A stretch of 45,178 nucleotides of DNA from contig JABDNG010000039.1 in the NCBI GenBank assembly GCA_013001045.1, positions 1 through 45,178 on the forward strand, in the 5' to 3' direction. Made by a program: the position numbers and the translations under genes. The DNA is from Woeseiaceae bacterium (GTDB lineage: Bacteria; Pseudomonadota; Gammaproteobacteria; Steroidobacterales; Woeseiaceae). This document shows, one piece after another, positions 1-6,957 of this stretch (within the stretch, counting starts at the first letter, position 1; every line of letters begins with the position of its first letter). The notes beneath the pieces are model-generated. The model saw only the letters and a list, made by a program, of their open reading frames with translations, ran no database searches and was not told the DNA's origin.

Positions 1-497
1 CGGTAACGGGCGGGCGCGTCGAATCGGGTCGCGCGGCCAACAGCGTCTTCTCGGCCGTTGCTCGCTACTACCACAGGCAATCGGAAAAACGCTTGTTTTA
101 CTCGACCATCAGCGTAACGGTCGGCCGCGACCTGGACCGCGATAACCCGGTCACGATCGGCGGCGATAACGGGCTGCGTGGCTACCCGCTACGCTATCAG
201 AGTGGCGACTCGAAGTTACTCGTCACCCTGGAGCAACGCTATTTCACGGACTGGTATCCGTTTCGCCTCGTGCGTATCGGTGGCGCCGTGTTCGCCGATG
301 CGGGCCGTGTCTGGGGAAACAACGCTCAGAACGAGAGGCGCTACGACTGGTTGGCCGATGTAGGCTTTGGCCTGCGGTTCGCACCGACGCGCAGTAGCGC
401 AGGCAAAATGGTACACCTCGATATTGCGTTCCCGTTGGGCGGGGATGCTTCCATCGATACGGTTCAGATCCTGCTGGAGTCGAAACGCAGTTTCTGA
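1..497 (+). CDS. Outer-membrane beta-barrel protein, C-terminal part (Omp85/surface-antigen type)
   Basis: The frame is open from the window edge, so only the last ~165 residues are present. The stretch GDNGLRGYPLRY resembles the (G)xLRGY segment of Omp85/D15 surface-antigen barrels (BamA, TamA, two-partner secretion transporters). Alternating polar/hydrophobic strands follow, and the protein ends in Phe (SKRSF), as outer-membrane barrels recognised by the BAM complex do. I infer an outer-membrane location and a role in protein insertion or secretion. The N-terminal part, which would separate BamA-like from TpsB-like or patatin-linked forms, lies outside the window, so the exact subfamily is unknown. 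It converges on the next gene with an 18-base gap. Confidence 0.7.
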   Translation, partial: VTGGRVESGRAANSVFSAVARYYHRQSEKRLFYSTISVTVGRDLDRDNPVTIGGDNGLRGYPLRYQSGDSKLLVTLEQRYFTDWYPFRLVRIGGAVFADAGRVWGNNAQNERRYDWLADVGFGLRFAPTRSSAGKMVHLDIAFPLGGDASIDTVQILLESKRSF

Positions 498-515
498 TTG
501 CGCGCCGAGATTACG

Positions 516-1283
516 CTACGGCACTTGCTCCAGAATGTCCCACATGTAGTCCTGGTGCCTGCTGCAAATGGTGTTCATCTCTTTGAGGGCACGCTCCACC
601 TTACGATCTTGCATGTCCGCAAGAATCGCCGCACGGGCATTCACCAGGGTCTTGTGATCGGCAGCGCCCATGATGAGCAGGCGACGCCAGTCGCCGCCGA
701 CATTGTGCTTCAACCAGTTCCATGTCGTTAATCCACCGTCGCGAACATGTTTGTTATAGATCGGCGCGAAAACCTTTCTCACCAGCTCATCGGCTCGTTC
801 TTCGCCATTCATGTCGCACTGCATATAAACCGAGAAACCGGCAGCCCCGCGAGTATCCGTTATGGCTGCATTGTTGAGACCGGGGATCGTCTCCCAGATA
901 TAATCTTCGTGCGATGCACAGGTCGCCGAGAAAGCGCGCCCCGCCTCGGGTGTCTTCTCACTGATGATTTCTCCAAGCGCACCTGATGCGTCGAGTAGCG
1001 AACTCATGTCGCCGGCAATTATCACGAGCGCGCGCCGCCAATAGCCGCCTACGTAATGCTGCATCCATGTCCATGACAATATATCGCCCTGCTCGACGGC
1101 TGCATCATAGTGTGGCTTATAACTCGAACGAATAATTTCGTCCGCGCGAGACTCGCCATCCGGCGCACACACGAAGTACGTCGCATACACGTAGGCTTTT
1201 TGCCCGTCTTGGGCTTGTGCCACTGAATTGCCGGCCACTAATACGAAGGCAAGAAACAAAGCCCCCTGGATGCTTTTCTTCAT
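516..1283 (-). CDS. Secreted protein made of two tandem homologous domains, function unknown
   Basis: 255 residues from the ATG at 1283, chosen because AGGGGA lies upstream and a clear signal peptide follows (MKKSIQGALFLAFVLVAGNSVAQA); an ATG 14 codons further upstream lacks this support. Mature residues ~31-133 and ~150-250 are repeats of each other. Both carry a Cys followed by GE(S/E)RADE, then an HxVGGxWRR block, then Cys-x-SRH/SHxDYxW. Cys39/Cys122 and Cys156/Cys240 occupy matching positions and could form one disulfide per domain. The length and repeated alpha/beta pattern would suit a dimeric alpha-beta barrel type fold, but this is inference. I recognise no named family. It is periplasmic or secreted and divergent from the gene at 1521. 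Confidence 0.75.
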   Translation of the reverse strand: MKKSIQGALFLAFVLVAGNSVAQAQDGQKAYVYATYFVCAPDGESRADEIIRSSYKPHYDAAVEQGDILSWTWMQHYVGGYWRRALVIIAGDMSSLLDASGALGEIISEKTPEAGRAFSATCASHEDYIWETIPGLNNAAITDTRGAAGFSVYMQCDMNGEERADELVRKVFAPIYNKHVRDGGLTTWNWLKHNVGGDWRRLLIMGAADHKTLVNARAAILADMQDRKVERALKEMNTICSRHQDYMWDILEQVP

Positions 1284-1406
1284 GACAGTTCCCCTCAGGT
1301 GCTGTGCTTCGGAAATCGAAGCCATCTACTTATATATAGCAGCTACGGCAGCTGTTCACCGGAGATCCAGCACCCTTCGAGCCGCTGAGAGTTACCCCCC
1401 CTGTAT

Positions 1407-1443
1407 TGTGAAATTAACACTGTGAAATTCTTTCTGTGAAATT
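1407..1443 (+). promoter_or_regulatory. Three direct repeats TGTGAAATT with exact 14-base period
   Basis: TGTGAAATT occurs at 1407-1415, 1421-1429 and 1435-1443, each copy exactly 14 bases after the previous one, with unrelated five-base spacers (aacac, ctttc). The array lies in the 237-base divergent intergenic region, ending 78 bases before the start at 1521 and 124 bases from the start at 1283. Such phased repeats usually bind a transcription factor cooperatively. The regulator is unknown. Confidence 0.55.
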
Positions 1444-1520
1444 TCATATCTTTTGCGCTTAGTATGTCAGGTACGTAAACAGGTGAATTCCGTTATCGGA
1501 ACTCGGATAAGGAGATCGAC

Positions 1521-1994
1521 ATGACGCAGCGACAGCAACAAACGCCAAGTGGACTTCGTGAAGGGCCAATCAACTCGCTGTTCGGTGCCAGCATCGGCAA
1601 CGAAGAGAGCGTGGTGAGCGTACTTGATGACGCAATTCCACTGCGGGATGCGAGCCACGCCGATGTCGCCGAATACAGGGTAGAAAATCCCAGGCGCTAT
1701 GCCGAGTGCTTCGCGTTACTCTCCGATGGCCGAAAAGTGGGCCTCAAGGACGCCTGCCAATTTGTCGGTTGGTCGCGCCACGACCGCGATCGCTCACTGC
1801 TGTCACTGCTGTTTCGTAGCAATGGCAAGCACTTCGAGGTCTCGACCGAGGGTGACCTGCGCGCACACGCGCCGGGCCGCATTCGCGCCGTATTTCTCGA
1901 ATCCGAGTCCGAGCGTCGCTCGAGCCTCGCCAGGAAATTCATCGGCATCGATGGCGACCTGCTGACCTTGCCGGCACCGCCGACTTCGATCTAG
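1521..1994 (+). CDS. Conserved-looking hypothetical cytoplasmic protein
   Basis: 157 residues with a well-placed AAGGAG nine bases before the ATG. No signal peptide or membrane segment is visible. The N-terminus (~1-25) is polar and Gln-rich, the middle (~50-85) reads as a compact alpha/beta segment with FALLSDGRKVGLKDACQFVGWSRHDRDRS, and the C-terminal half is rich in Arg and Glu. I do not recognise a family. The period-14 repeat array just upstream suggests dedicated transcriptional control. It is followed by the EF-G-like gene 160 bases downstream, with enough space for a separate promoter. Confidence 0.65.
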   Translation: MTQRQQQTPSGLREGPINSLFGASIGNEESVVSVLDDAIPLRDASHADVAEYRVENPRRYAECFALLSDGRKVGLKDACQFVGWSRHDRDRSLLSLLFRSNGKHFEVSTEGDLRAHAPGRIRAVFLESESERRSSLARKFIGIDGDLLTLPAPPTSI

Positions 1995-2154
1995 CTTGCG
2001 GGCCTGCTCTTGCCGAAAGAACACGCACAGCATTCGGACCCGCAGACGTAAACGCGCCCCAATTCAGCCTGTTATGGCTTCGGAATAACCGTATAGCTAT
2101 CGCCGCTGCTACACTCATAATCTGGGTATTCAATTGGTTTAGAGGAAGTCAGCG

Positions 2155-4194
2155 ATGGCCTATGGATCCAGCGATATTCGTAACGTATGCCTTGTGGGGC
2201 CAAGTAATGCGGGAAAGACCCAGCTTGCAGAGGCGCTGCTGCATGCCGGCGGGGCCATTCCAGAATGCGGCTCGGTTGATCAGGGCAATACCGTGTCGGA
2301 TTTCACACCGCGCGAGAAGCAGCTGGGTCATTCACAGTTTTCCGCCGTTTGTCATCTCGATCATGGCGGCATCCATGTCAATCTAATCGACACGCCGGGA
2401 TACCGGGACTTTATTGGCCGCGCCTTGTCCGTGCTGCCAGCCGCCGAGACTGCGGCGGTCGTCATCAATGCGCAGAACGGGATCGACATGATCAGTCGGC
2501 GCATGATGGAAGCCGCAAGGAAACAGCGGCTTTGCCGCATGATCATCGTGAACAAGATCGATGCCGAAGACGTGAATCTTGAGGCGCTTCTCGCCGACAT
2601 TCGGACCGCATTCGGGCCCGAGTGCCTGCCTTTGAACTTACCGGCGGCCGATGGCGTTGGCATTGTCGATTGCTTCTTCCAACCCGACGGCGCCGCCACC
2701 GCGTTTGGCGATGTAAAGACGGCGCATACCGAAATCGTCGACCAGGTAGTCGAGGTTGATGAAGCGTTGATGGAAGTGTACCTGGAGCAAGGGCAGGAGC
2801 TTGAGCCGGACCAATTGCACGATCCGTTTGAGAAAGCACTGCGCGACGGGCACTTGATACCCATCTGCTTTGTGTCGGCTAGAACGGGCGCTGGCATACC
2901 TGAGCTTCTGCAGGCGTTTGAACAACTGATGCCCAATCCGATGGAGGGCAACCCACCCAGATTTCTCAAAGGTGAGGGAACGGACGCCGAAGAGGTCATT
3001 ATCTCGCCGGATCCGGCCGCACACGCCATTGCGCACGTCTTCATGGTTAACATCGACACGTTCAAAGGCAGACTCGGAACATTCCGCATCCATCAGGGAA
3101 CGATTCGACCGGGTAATCAGCTTTTTGTCGGCGACGCCCGGAAACCTATCAAGGTTAACCAGCTTTTGAAGATCAACGGTGACACACACGTCAAGACAAG
3201 CGTCGGTGTACCCGGCGATATTTGTGCGATTCCGCGTGTGGACGAGGTGCATTATGACGCCGTGCTTCACGATTCGCACGACGAAGATCATTTTCACCTG
3301 AAATCCATTGATCTGCCGCGACCAATGTACGGCCTCGCGATCAAACCGGCGAACGATAACGACTCGCAAAAGACCTCGGATGCCCTGCACGTTGTCGTAG
3401 CCGAGGATCCGTCACTTCAGTTGGAACACAATGCGTCCCTGAACGAAATCGTGCTACGTGGACTCGGCGATCTTCACCTGCGCACGGTGCTCGAGCAGAT
3501 TTCCGATCGCTACAACCTCGACGTGCTTACTTCACTGCCGTCTATCGCGTATCGCGAGACGATCACCAGGAAGGCGGAAGGCCACCATCGCCACAAGAAG
3601 CAAACCGGCGGCGCCGGCCAATTCGGGGAAGTTTACTTGCGTATCGAGCCCTTGCCTTCCGGCGAAGGCTTTAAATTCGCGAGCGCTGTTGTTGGCGGAT
3701 CAATTCCCTACCAGTACATTCCGGCCGTGGAAACCGGCGTTCGCCAGGTTATGGACGCGGGCGCCCTATACGGCTACACGATGCAGGATATTATGGTCAC
3801 GGTCTACGACGGCAAGCATCATTCGGTGGACTCCAAGGAAATCGCCTTCGTCCAGGCGGGCAAGAAGGCCTTCCTGGATGCCATATCCAAAGCATCGCCA
3901 ATCGTGATGGAACCCATCGTTGACGTTACCGTATCGGCACCAAGCCGCTGCGCCGGTGGTGTCACCGGGGATCTTGCTTCAATGCGCGGCATGGTAACGG
4001 GTACCGAGGCGCTGCCCAACGACCGCATAATGGTGTCCGGCCAGGCACCGCTCAAGGAGATTCAGGGCTACCATTCGCGGCTCAAGTCTCTCACCGGCGG
4101 CGACGGCAGCTTTACGATGGACTTCAGTCACTATGCCGAGGTGCCGAAGGAAGCGCTGGACTTTGGGAACCAGAAGTCAACGGTCACGGCCTGA
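2155..4194 (+). CDS. Elongation factor G-like GTPase (EF-G paralogue)
   Basis: 679 residues with the whole EF-G architecture: GTPase domain, beta-barrel domain II (~290-390), domains III, IV (KAEGHHRHKKQTGGAGQFGE, ~480-590) and V. G motifs: P loop GPSNAGKT (15-22), DTPGY (79-83), NKID (133-136) and SA for G5. The switch I region lacks the usual RGITI, reading REKQLGHSQFSAV. The catalytic His after DTPG in canonical EF-G (DTPGH) is Tyr here, as I recall for the EF-G2-like subfamily. The shift from AHIDAGKT to GPSNAGKT also marks this as a paralogue, not the housekeeping fusA, and no rpsL/rpsG/tuf genes are nearby. It probably acts on ribosomes or in a stress role with weak GTP turnover. GGAAG precedes the ATG. 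Confidence 0.88.
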   Translation: MAYGSSDIRNVCLVGPSNAGKTQLAEALLHAGGAIPECGSVDQGNTVSDFTPREKQLGHSQFSAVCHLDHGGIHVNLIDTPGYRDFIGRALSVLPAAETAAVVINAQNGIDMISRRMMEAARKQRLCRMIIVNKIDAEDVNLEALLADIRTAFGPECLPLNLPAADGVGIVDCFFQPDGAATAFGDVKTAHTEIVDQVVEVDEALMEVYLEQGQELEPDQLHDPFEKALRDGHLIPICFVSARTGAGIPELLQAFEQLMPNPMEGNPPRFLKGEGTDAEEVIISPDPAAHAIAHVFMVNIDTFKGRLGTFRIHQGTIRPGNQLFVGDARKPIKVNQLLKINGDTHVKTSVGVPGDICAIPRVDEVHYDAVLHDSHDEDHFHLKSIDLPRPMYGLAIKPANDNDSQKTSDALHVVVAEDPSLQLEHNASLNEIVLRGLGDLHLRTVLEQISDRYNLDVLTSLPSIAYRETITRKAEGHHRHKKQTGGAGQFGEVYLRIEPLPSGEGFKFASAVVGGSIPYQYIPAVETGVRQVMDAGALYGYTMQDIMVTVYDGKHHSVDSKEIAFVQAGKKAFLDAISKASPIVMEPIVDVTVSAPSRCAGGVTGDLASMRGMVTGTEALPNDRIMVSGQAPLKEIQGYHSRLKSLTGGDGSFTMDFSHYAEVPKEALDFGNQKSTVTA

Positions 4195-4312
4195 CAAACG
4201 CCGCTGCACGATTGCTACGGTACTCGTCTAGTGTGAATCAGGTCACAGGGTTGATCCTCCGATTACGCTATACCTTTAAAGGAGATTTAATCGCCGACGA
4301 GGGTCCGAGCTT

Positions 4313-4936
4313 ATGCATGCTAAGGGCAGTCATGATCGGGTAGTGCCAGTTCCCAATCTGCTGGACTACTTTCGCACCTCAGTTGAAGGCGTCATGTCCG
4401 AACAGGGTATCGAGGTCGAACCTAACGCGACCCATTACGTCGTCAATCTACTGACTTTGTTCTCACGCTCCGAAGAACTGTACGACGATGACGGCGAGAT
4501 CTTCGGACTCAAGCCGCTCGCACTAATGCTCGCCGATGCGACAGACGCTGCCACTCCTGATGCACGCAATTGTGCATTGCAACGAATTGGCGACGTCGCA
4601 CTGTTTATTTCCGGTTTCTTCGCGGACAGCCTGGCCACGCACGCGGTAGACCTCGACTACTACATTCACATGGGTGGCAATGCCTACGGCTCGCTCTCCG
4701 TGGAAGTCCGTGGAACATTTCGCGGCAAGGCGTTCGCCGACACTTACAGCGAACTTGCTGACAAATTCCAGATCCTCGTTGATGTCCTCAACGAAGTACG
4801 CGACAGAGAAAGGCAAGAATCCCACGTCGATATGCTGCGTACCTACAACGTGTGGCGCAAGACAGGCAGCAGGCGCGCGCAAAACCTGCTACGGGAACAG
4901 GGTGTTGTACCGATTAACTGCCGCGCATACGATTGA
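4313..4936 (+). CDS. Hypothetical protein, 207 residues
   Basis: A soluble, largely helical protein without signal peptide. Residues ~10-75 (NLLDYFRTSVEGVM ... NLLTLFSRSEELYDDD) are followed by a hydrophobic helix (RIGDVALFISGFFADSL) and then DLDYYIHMGGNAYGSLS; the C-terminus is basic (RRAQNLLREQGVVP). I do not recognise the family. A GAGG precedes the ATG at about nine bases; a stronger AAGGAG lies ~30 bases upstream, so the start is not certain. Its last 23 bases overlap the 3' end of the convergent DUF2959 gene. Confidence 0.65.
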   Translation: MHAKGSHDRVVPVPNLLDYFRTSVEGVMSEQGIEVEPNATHYVVNLLTLFSRSEELYDDDGEIFGLKPLALMLADATDAATPDARNCALQRIGDVALFISGFFADSLATHAVDLDYYIHMGGNAYGSLSVEVRGTFRGKAFADTYSELADKFQILVDVLNEVRDRERQESHVDMLRTYNVWRKTGSRRAQNLLREQGVVPINCRAYD

Positions 4937-5582
4937 TAAAGGCATCAGCCTCATCGATGGCAACTTGCATATCCCGAATCAAAGCCTCAACCTGGCCTTC
5001 GAGCACCGACGCCTGGCCACGTAACGCGGCTAACGCCTGAGCGTTCAGGCTATGTTTTAGAAATAACACGTTGTCTGTTAACACGGCCATCACCGGATCG
5101 ACGCGGTTACGCGCAACCTGCATACGATCACGCATCATCATGAACTGCCGACGCGCCTGCGCGAGCTTCTTTTCCTGATCGGCTCTCAGGGCGGCGCTAC
5201 TGTACAGGTCGAGTTCCGACTCCCATTCGTCGAACAGATCTTCGCTAACACGATCGATATCCGATAAATGCTCGTCCAGATCTTCCGTCGCATCTCGGGA
5301 ACGGTCCACTTCCTTGCTAAGCCGCTCGTACTTTTCCTCGAGTTCACCGCCCTCATAGCCGACCAGTGCACTGAGCTCCTCATACGCCGAAACAAGCTGC
5401 TCGCGTGTCTCCGTTTGCGCATCTCGTGCATCTTCCACGCGATCGACGAGGATATCGCGCTTGTGAATACCTACCTTCTCGAGCGCCGAGTACTGCACCG
5501 ACGCGCAGCCCGAAAGCATGGCTAGCGAAATGCCAATGAAACCGACTCTTAGGATTTGCAGATTGCCAAATAGTTGTGTCAT
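4914..5582 (-). CDS. DUF2959 family lipoprotein
   Basis: 222 residues from the ATG at 5582, the first start giving a proper lipoprotein signal (LAMLSGC, lipidated Cys26). Upstream in-frame sequence is only the antisense of the divergent gene. The mature part is almost entirely helical coiled coil and carries the landmark segments of DUF2959: ALEKVGIHKRDILVDRVEDARDAQ, DEWESELDLYSS, VLFLKHSLNAQALAALRGQ and IDEADAFI. The family is common in marine gammaproteobacteria and has no established function. It should be membrane-anchored by lipid and face the periplasm. It is divergent from a paralogue only 34 bases away, and its 3' end overlaps the convergent gene by 23 bases. Confidence 0.85.
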   Translation of the reverse strand: MTQLFGNLQILRVGFIGISLAMLSGCASVQYSALEKVGIHKRDILVDRVEDARDAQTETREQLVSAYEELSALVGYEGGELEEKYERLSKEVDRSRDATEDLDEHLSDIDRVSEDLFDEWESELDLYSSAALRADQEKKLAQARRQFMMMRDRMQVARNRVDPVMAVLTDNVLFLKHSLNAQALAALRGQASVLEGQVEALIRDMQVAIDEADAFINRMRGS

Positions 5583-5616
5583 CTTTGCTGTCGTTCCCTG
5601 AAAAAATTTCTTTACG

Positions 5617-6321
5617 ATGAATCCATTTATTACAAAAATAATACCGTTGATTCCGGCGATTCTCAAAAAAAAGCGCTCCTGGGTCGCCGCCGTCGCGCTG
5701 CTTGGTGCGGGGTACCTGGCGACCGGTGACGGCGTCGCGAGCATCGACTGGATGTGGAAAGAACCACGCGACCTTCTCGTCGATCGCGTCGAAGCAGCCC
5801 GCGACAGCCAGCATGACGCTGCAGAACAATTTCGCGATGCGCTCACAGAATTCAAATCCGTCGTGAATCTTCCGGACAGCGATCTGGAACGTCACTACAA
5901 CAAACTCAATTCGGCTCATAAACGGAGCCAGGCCGCGGCTGACGGCATCAGCAAACGCGTCGATCGCGTCGTCAAAGCCAGCAATCGACTGCTCGACGAA
6001 TGGCGCTCCGAACTCGACGATTACAACGATCCCGCATTGCGTCAGATCGCTGAACAACAATTTGATCAGACGCGCGAACAAGCTACGCGCCTGATTGCGT
6101 CGATGCGGCAGATCGAAGCCCGAATGCAGCCTGTCCTGGCTTCATTCCAGGACCAGGTCTTGTACCTCAAACATAACCTGAACCTTTCGGCTATTGCTGC
6201 GCTCGAGGGCGAAGCGACGATCATTGAATCCAATGTGGATATATTGATTGCCGACATGACTCGCTCGATAGCGGAAGCGGACGCATTCATCGAAGTCATC
6301 CTTAGCCGCGAGCAATCATAG
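5617..6321 (+). CDS. DUF2959 family protein, paralogue with an N-terminal membrane segment
   Basis: 234 residues, clearly homologous to the divergent neighbour: EPRDLLVDRVEAARDSQ, DEWRSELDDYNDPALR, QVLYLKHNLNLSAIAALEGE and IAEADAFIEV match its segments in order. Instead of a lipobox Cys it has a hydrophobic stretch (SWVAAVALLGAGYLATG, ~22-38) after a KKKR cluster, so it is predicted to be an inner-membrane-anchored form. The Shine-Dalgarno sequence before the ATG is weak. The two paralogues share 34 bases between starts, so at least one promoter must lie inside the other gene or the two overlap. Confidence 0.82.
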   Translation: MNPFITKIIPLIPAILKKKRSWVAAVALLGAGYLATGDGVASIDWMWKEPRDLLVDRVEAARDSQHDAAEQFRDALTEFKSVVNLPDSDLERHYNKLNSAHKRSQAAADGISKRVDRVVKASNRLLDEWRSELDDYNDPALRQIAEQQFDQTREQATRLIASMRQIEARMQPVLASFQDQVLYLKHNLNLSAIAALEGEATIIESNVDILIADMTRSIAEADAFIEVILSREQS

Positions 6322-6453
6322 AACGAATTTCCTGCCAGCGAGGCTCCGTAACAATCGTTCACACTTATACGGTTGCCACCGCTCCCTGCGTCAATCACAA
6401 TGCGCGACATGCTGGAGAAATCCGACCGAAATCGGAAACATGAGGAAGATTTT

Positions 6454-6903
6454 ATGAAATCTGTAAACCTATTTATTGCGCTCGCCGCCGCACTGGCGAT
6501 CCTGTCTGCATCACCCGCAATCGCACAGAACACGCCTGCCAAAGGTAAGTCGATCGATGTCGCGGTGGAAGAAGCAGAGCGGGCTGAGGATCAGATGGAA
6601 AAGGCAGGCGACAAAGCCGGTAAAGCGAAAGACAAAGCCAGCAAGGCCAAGGACAAAGCCGCCAAGGGTAAAGACCACGCTGCTGCGCAAGGCAACGAGA
6701 AGTCTCAGGAAATGCGGGCACGTCGTGATGAACGCAAAGTCATCAAGGAAGAGTATAAGTCCGAAAAGAAAATGGGCAAAGCGACAATTGACGATGCCGA
6801 AGGCGATATGGATGTCGATGCCCTCGAGACTGAGATGGACGACAAGCCAGAGGACGACACGAAGAAAGAAAAGAAGCCCTGGTGGAAATTCTGGAATCGA
6901 TAG
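6454..6903 (+). CDS. Secreted Lys/Ala-rich low-complexity protein
   Basis: 149 residues from the ATG at 6454, chosen for GAGGAAG just upstream and a clean signal peptide (MKSVNLFIALAAALAILSASPAIAQ). The mature part holds a Lys/Ala/Asp repeat (variants of KAKDKA, ~50-70), then a basic RRDERKVIKEEYKSEKK helix, an acidic stretch (DDAEGDMDVDALETEMDDKPEDD) and the terminus KKPWWKFWNR. Strongly charged blocks and an aromatic basic tail suggest an extended protein that binds membranes or nucleic acid, but this is inference; I know no family. It lies 132 bases after the DUF2959 paralogue on the same strand and ends before a bidirectional terminator. Confidence 0.7.
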   Translation: MKSVNLFIALAAALAILSASPAIAQNTPAKGKSIDVAVEEAERAEDQMEKAGDKAGKAKDKASKAKDKAAKGKDHAAAQGNEKSQEMRARRDERKVIKEEYKSEKKMGKATIDDAEGDMDVDALETEMDDKPEDDTKKEKKPWWKFWNR

Positions 6904-6921
6904 AACCCGATGAATAAATCG

Positions 6922-6949
6922 CATGCCACCCAGAATCTCGGGTGGCATG
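6922..6949. terminator. Bidirectional hairpin terminator
   Basis: CATGCCACCC (6922-6931) pairs perfectly with GGGTGGCATG (6940-6949) around an eight-base loop, followed by TTGTT. It sits between two convergent genes ending at 6903 and 6958 and probably serves both. Confidence 0.75.
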
Positions 6950-6957
6950 TTGTTCGT

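Noticed and set aside
4285-4312. Earlier start for the gene at 4313 using AAGGAG near 4280
   Set aside because: No ATG, GTG or TTG lies in frame at a suitable distance from that site.
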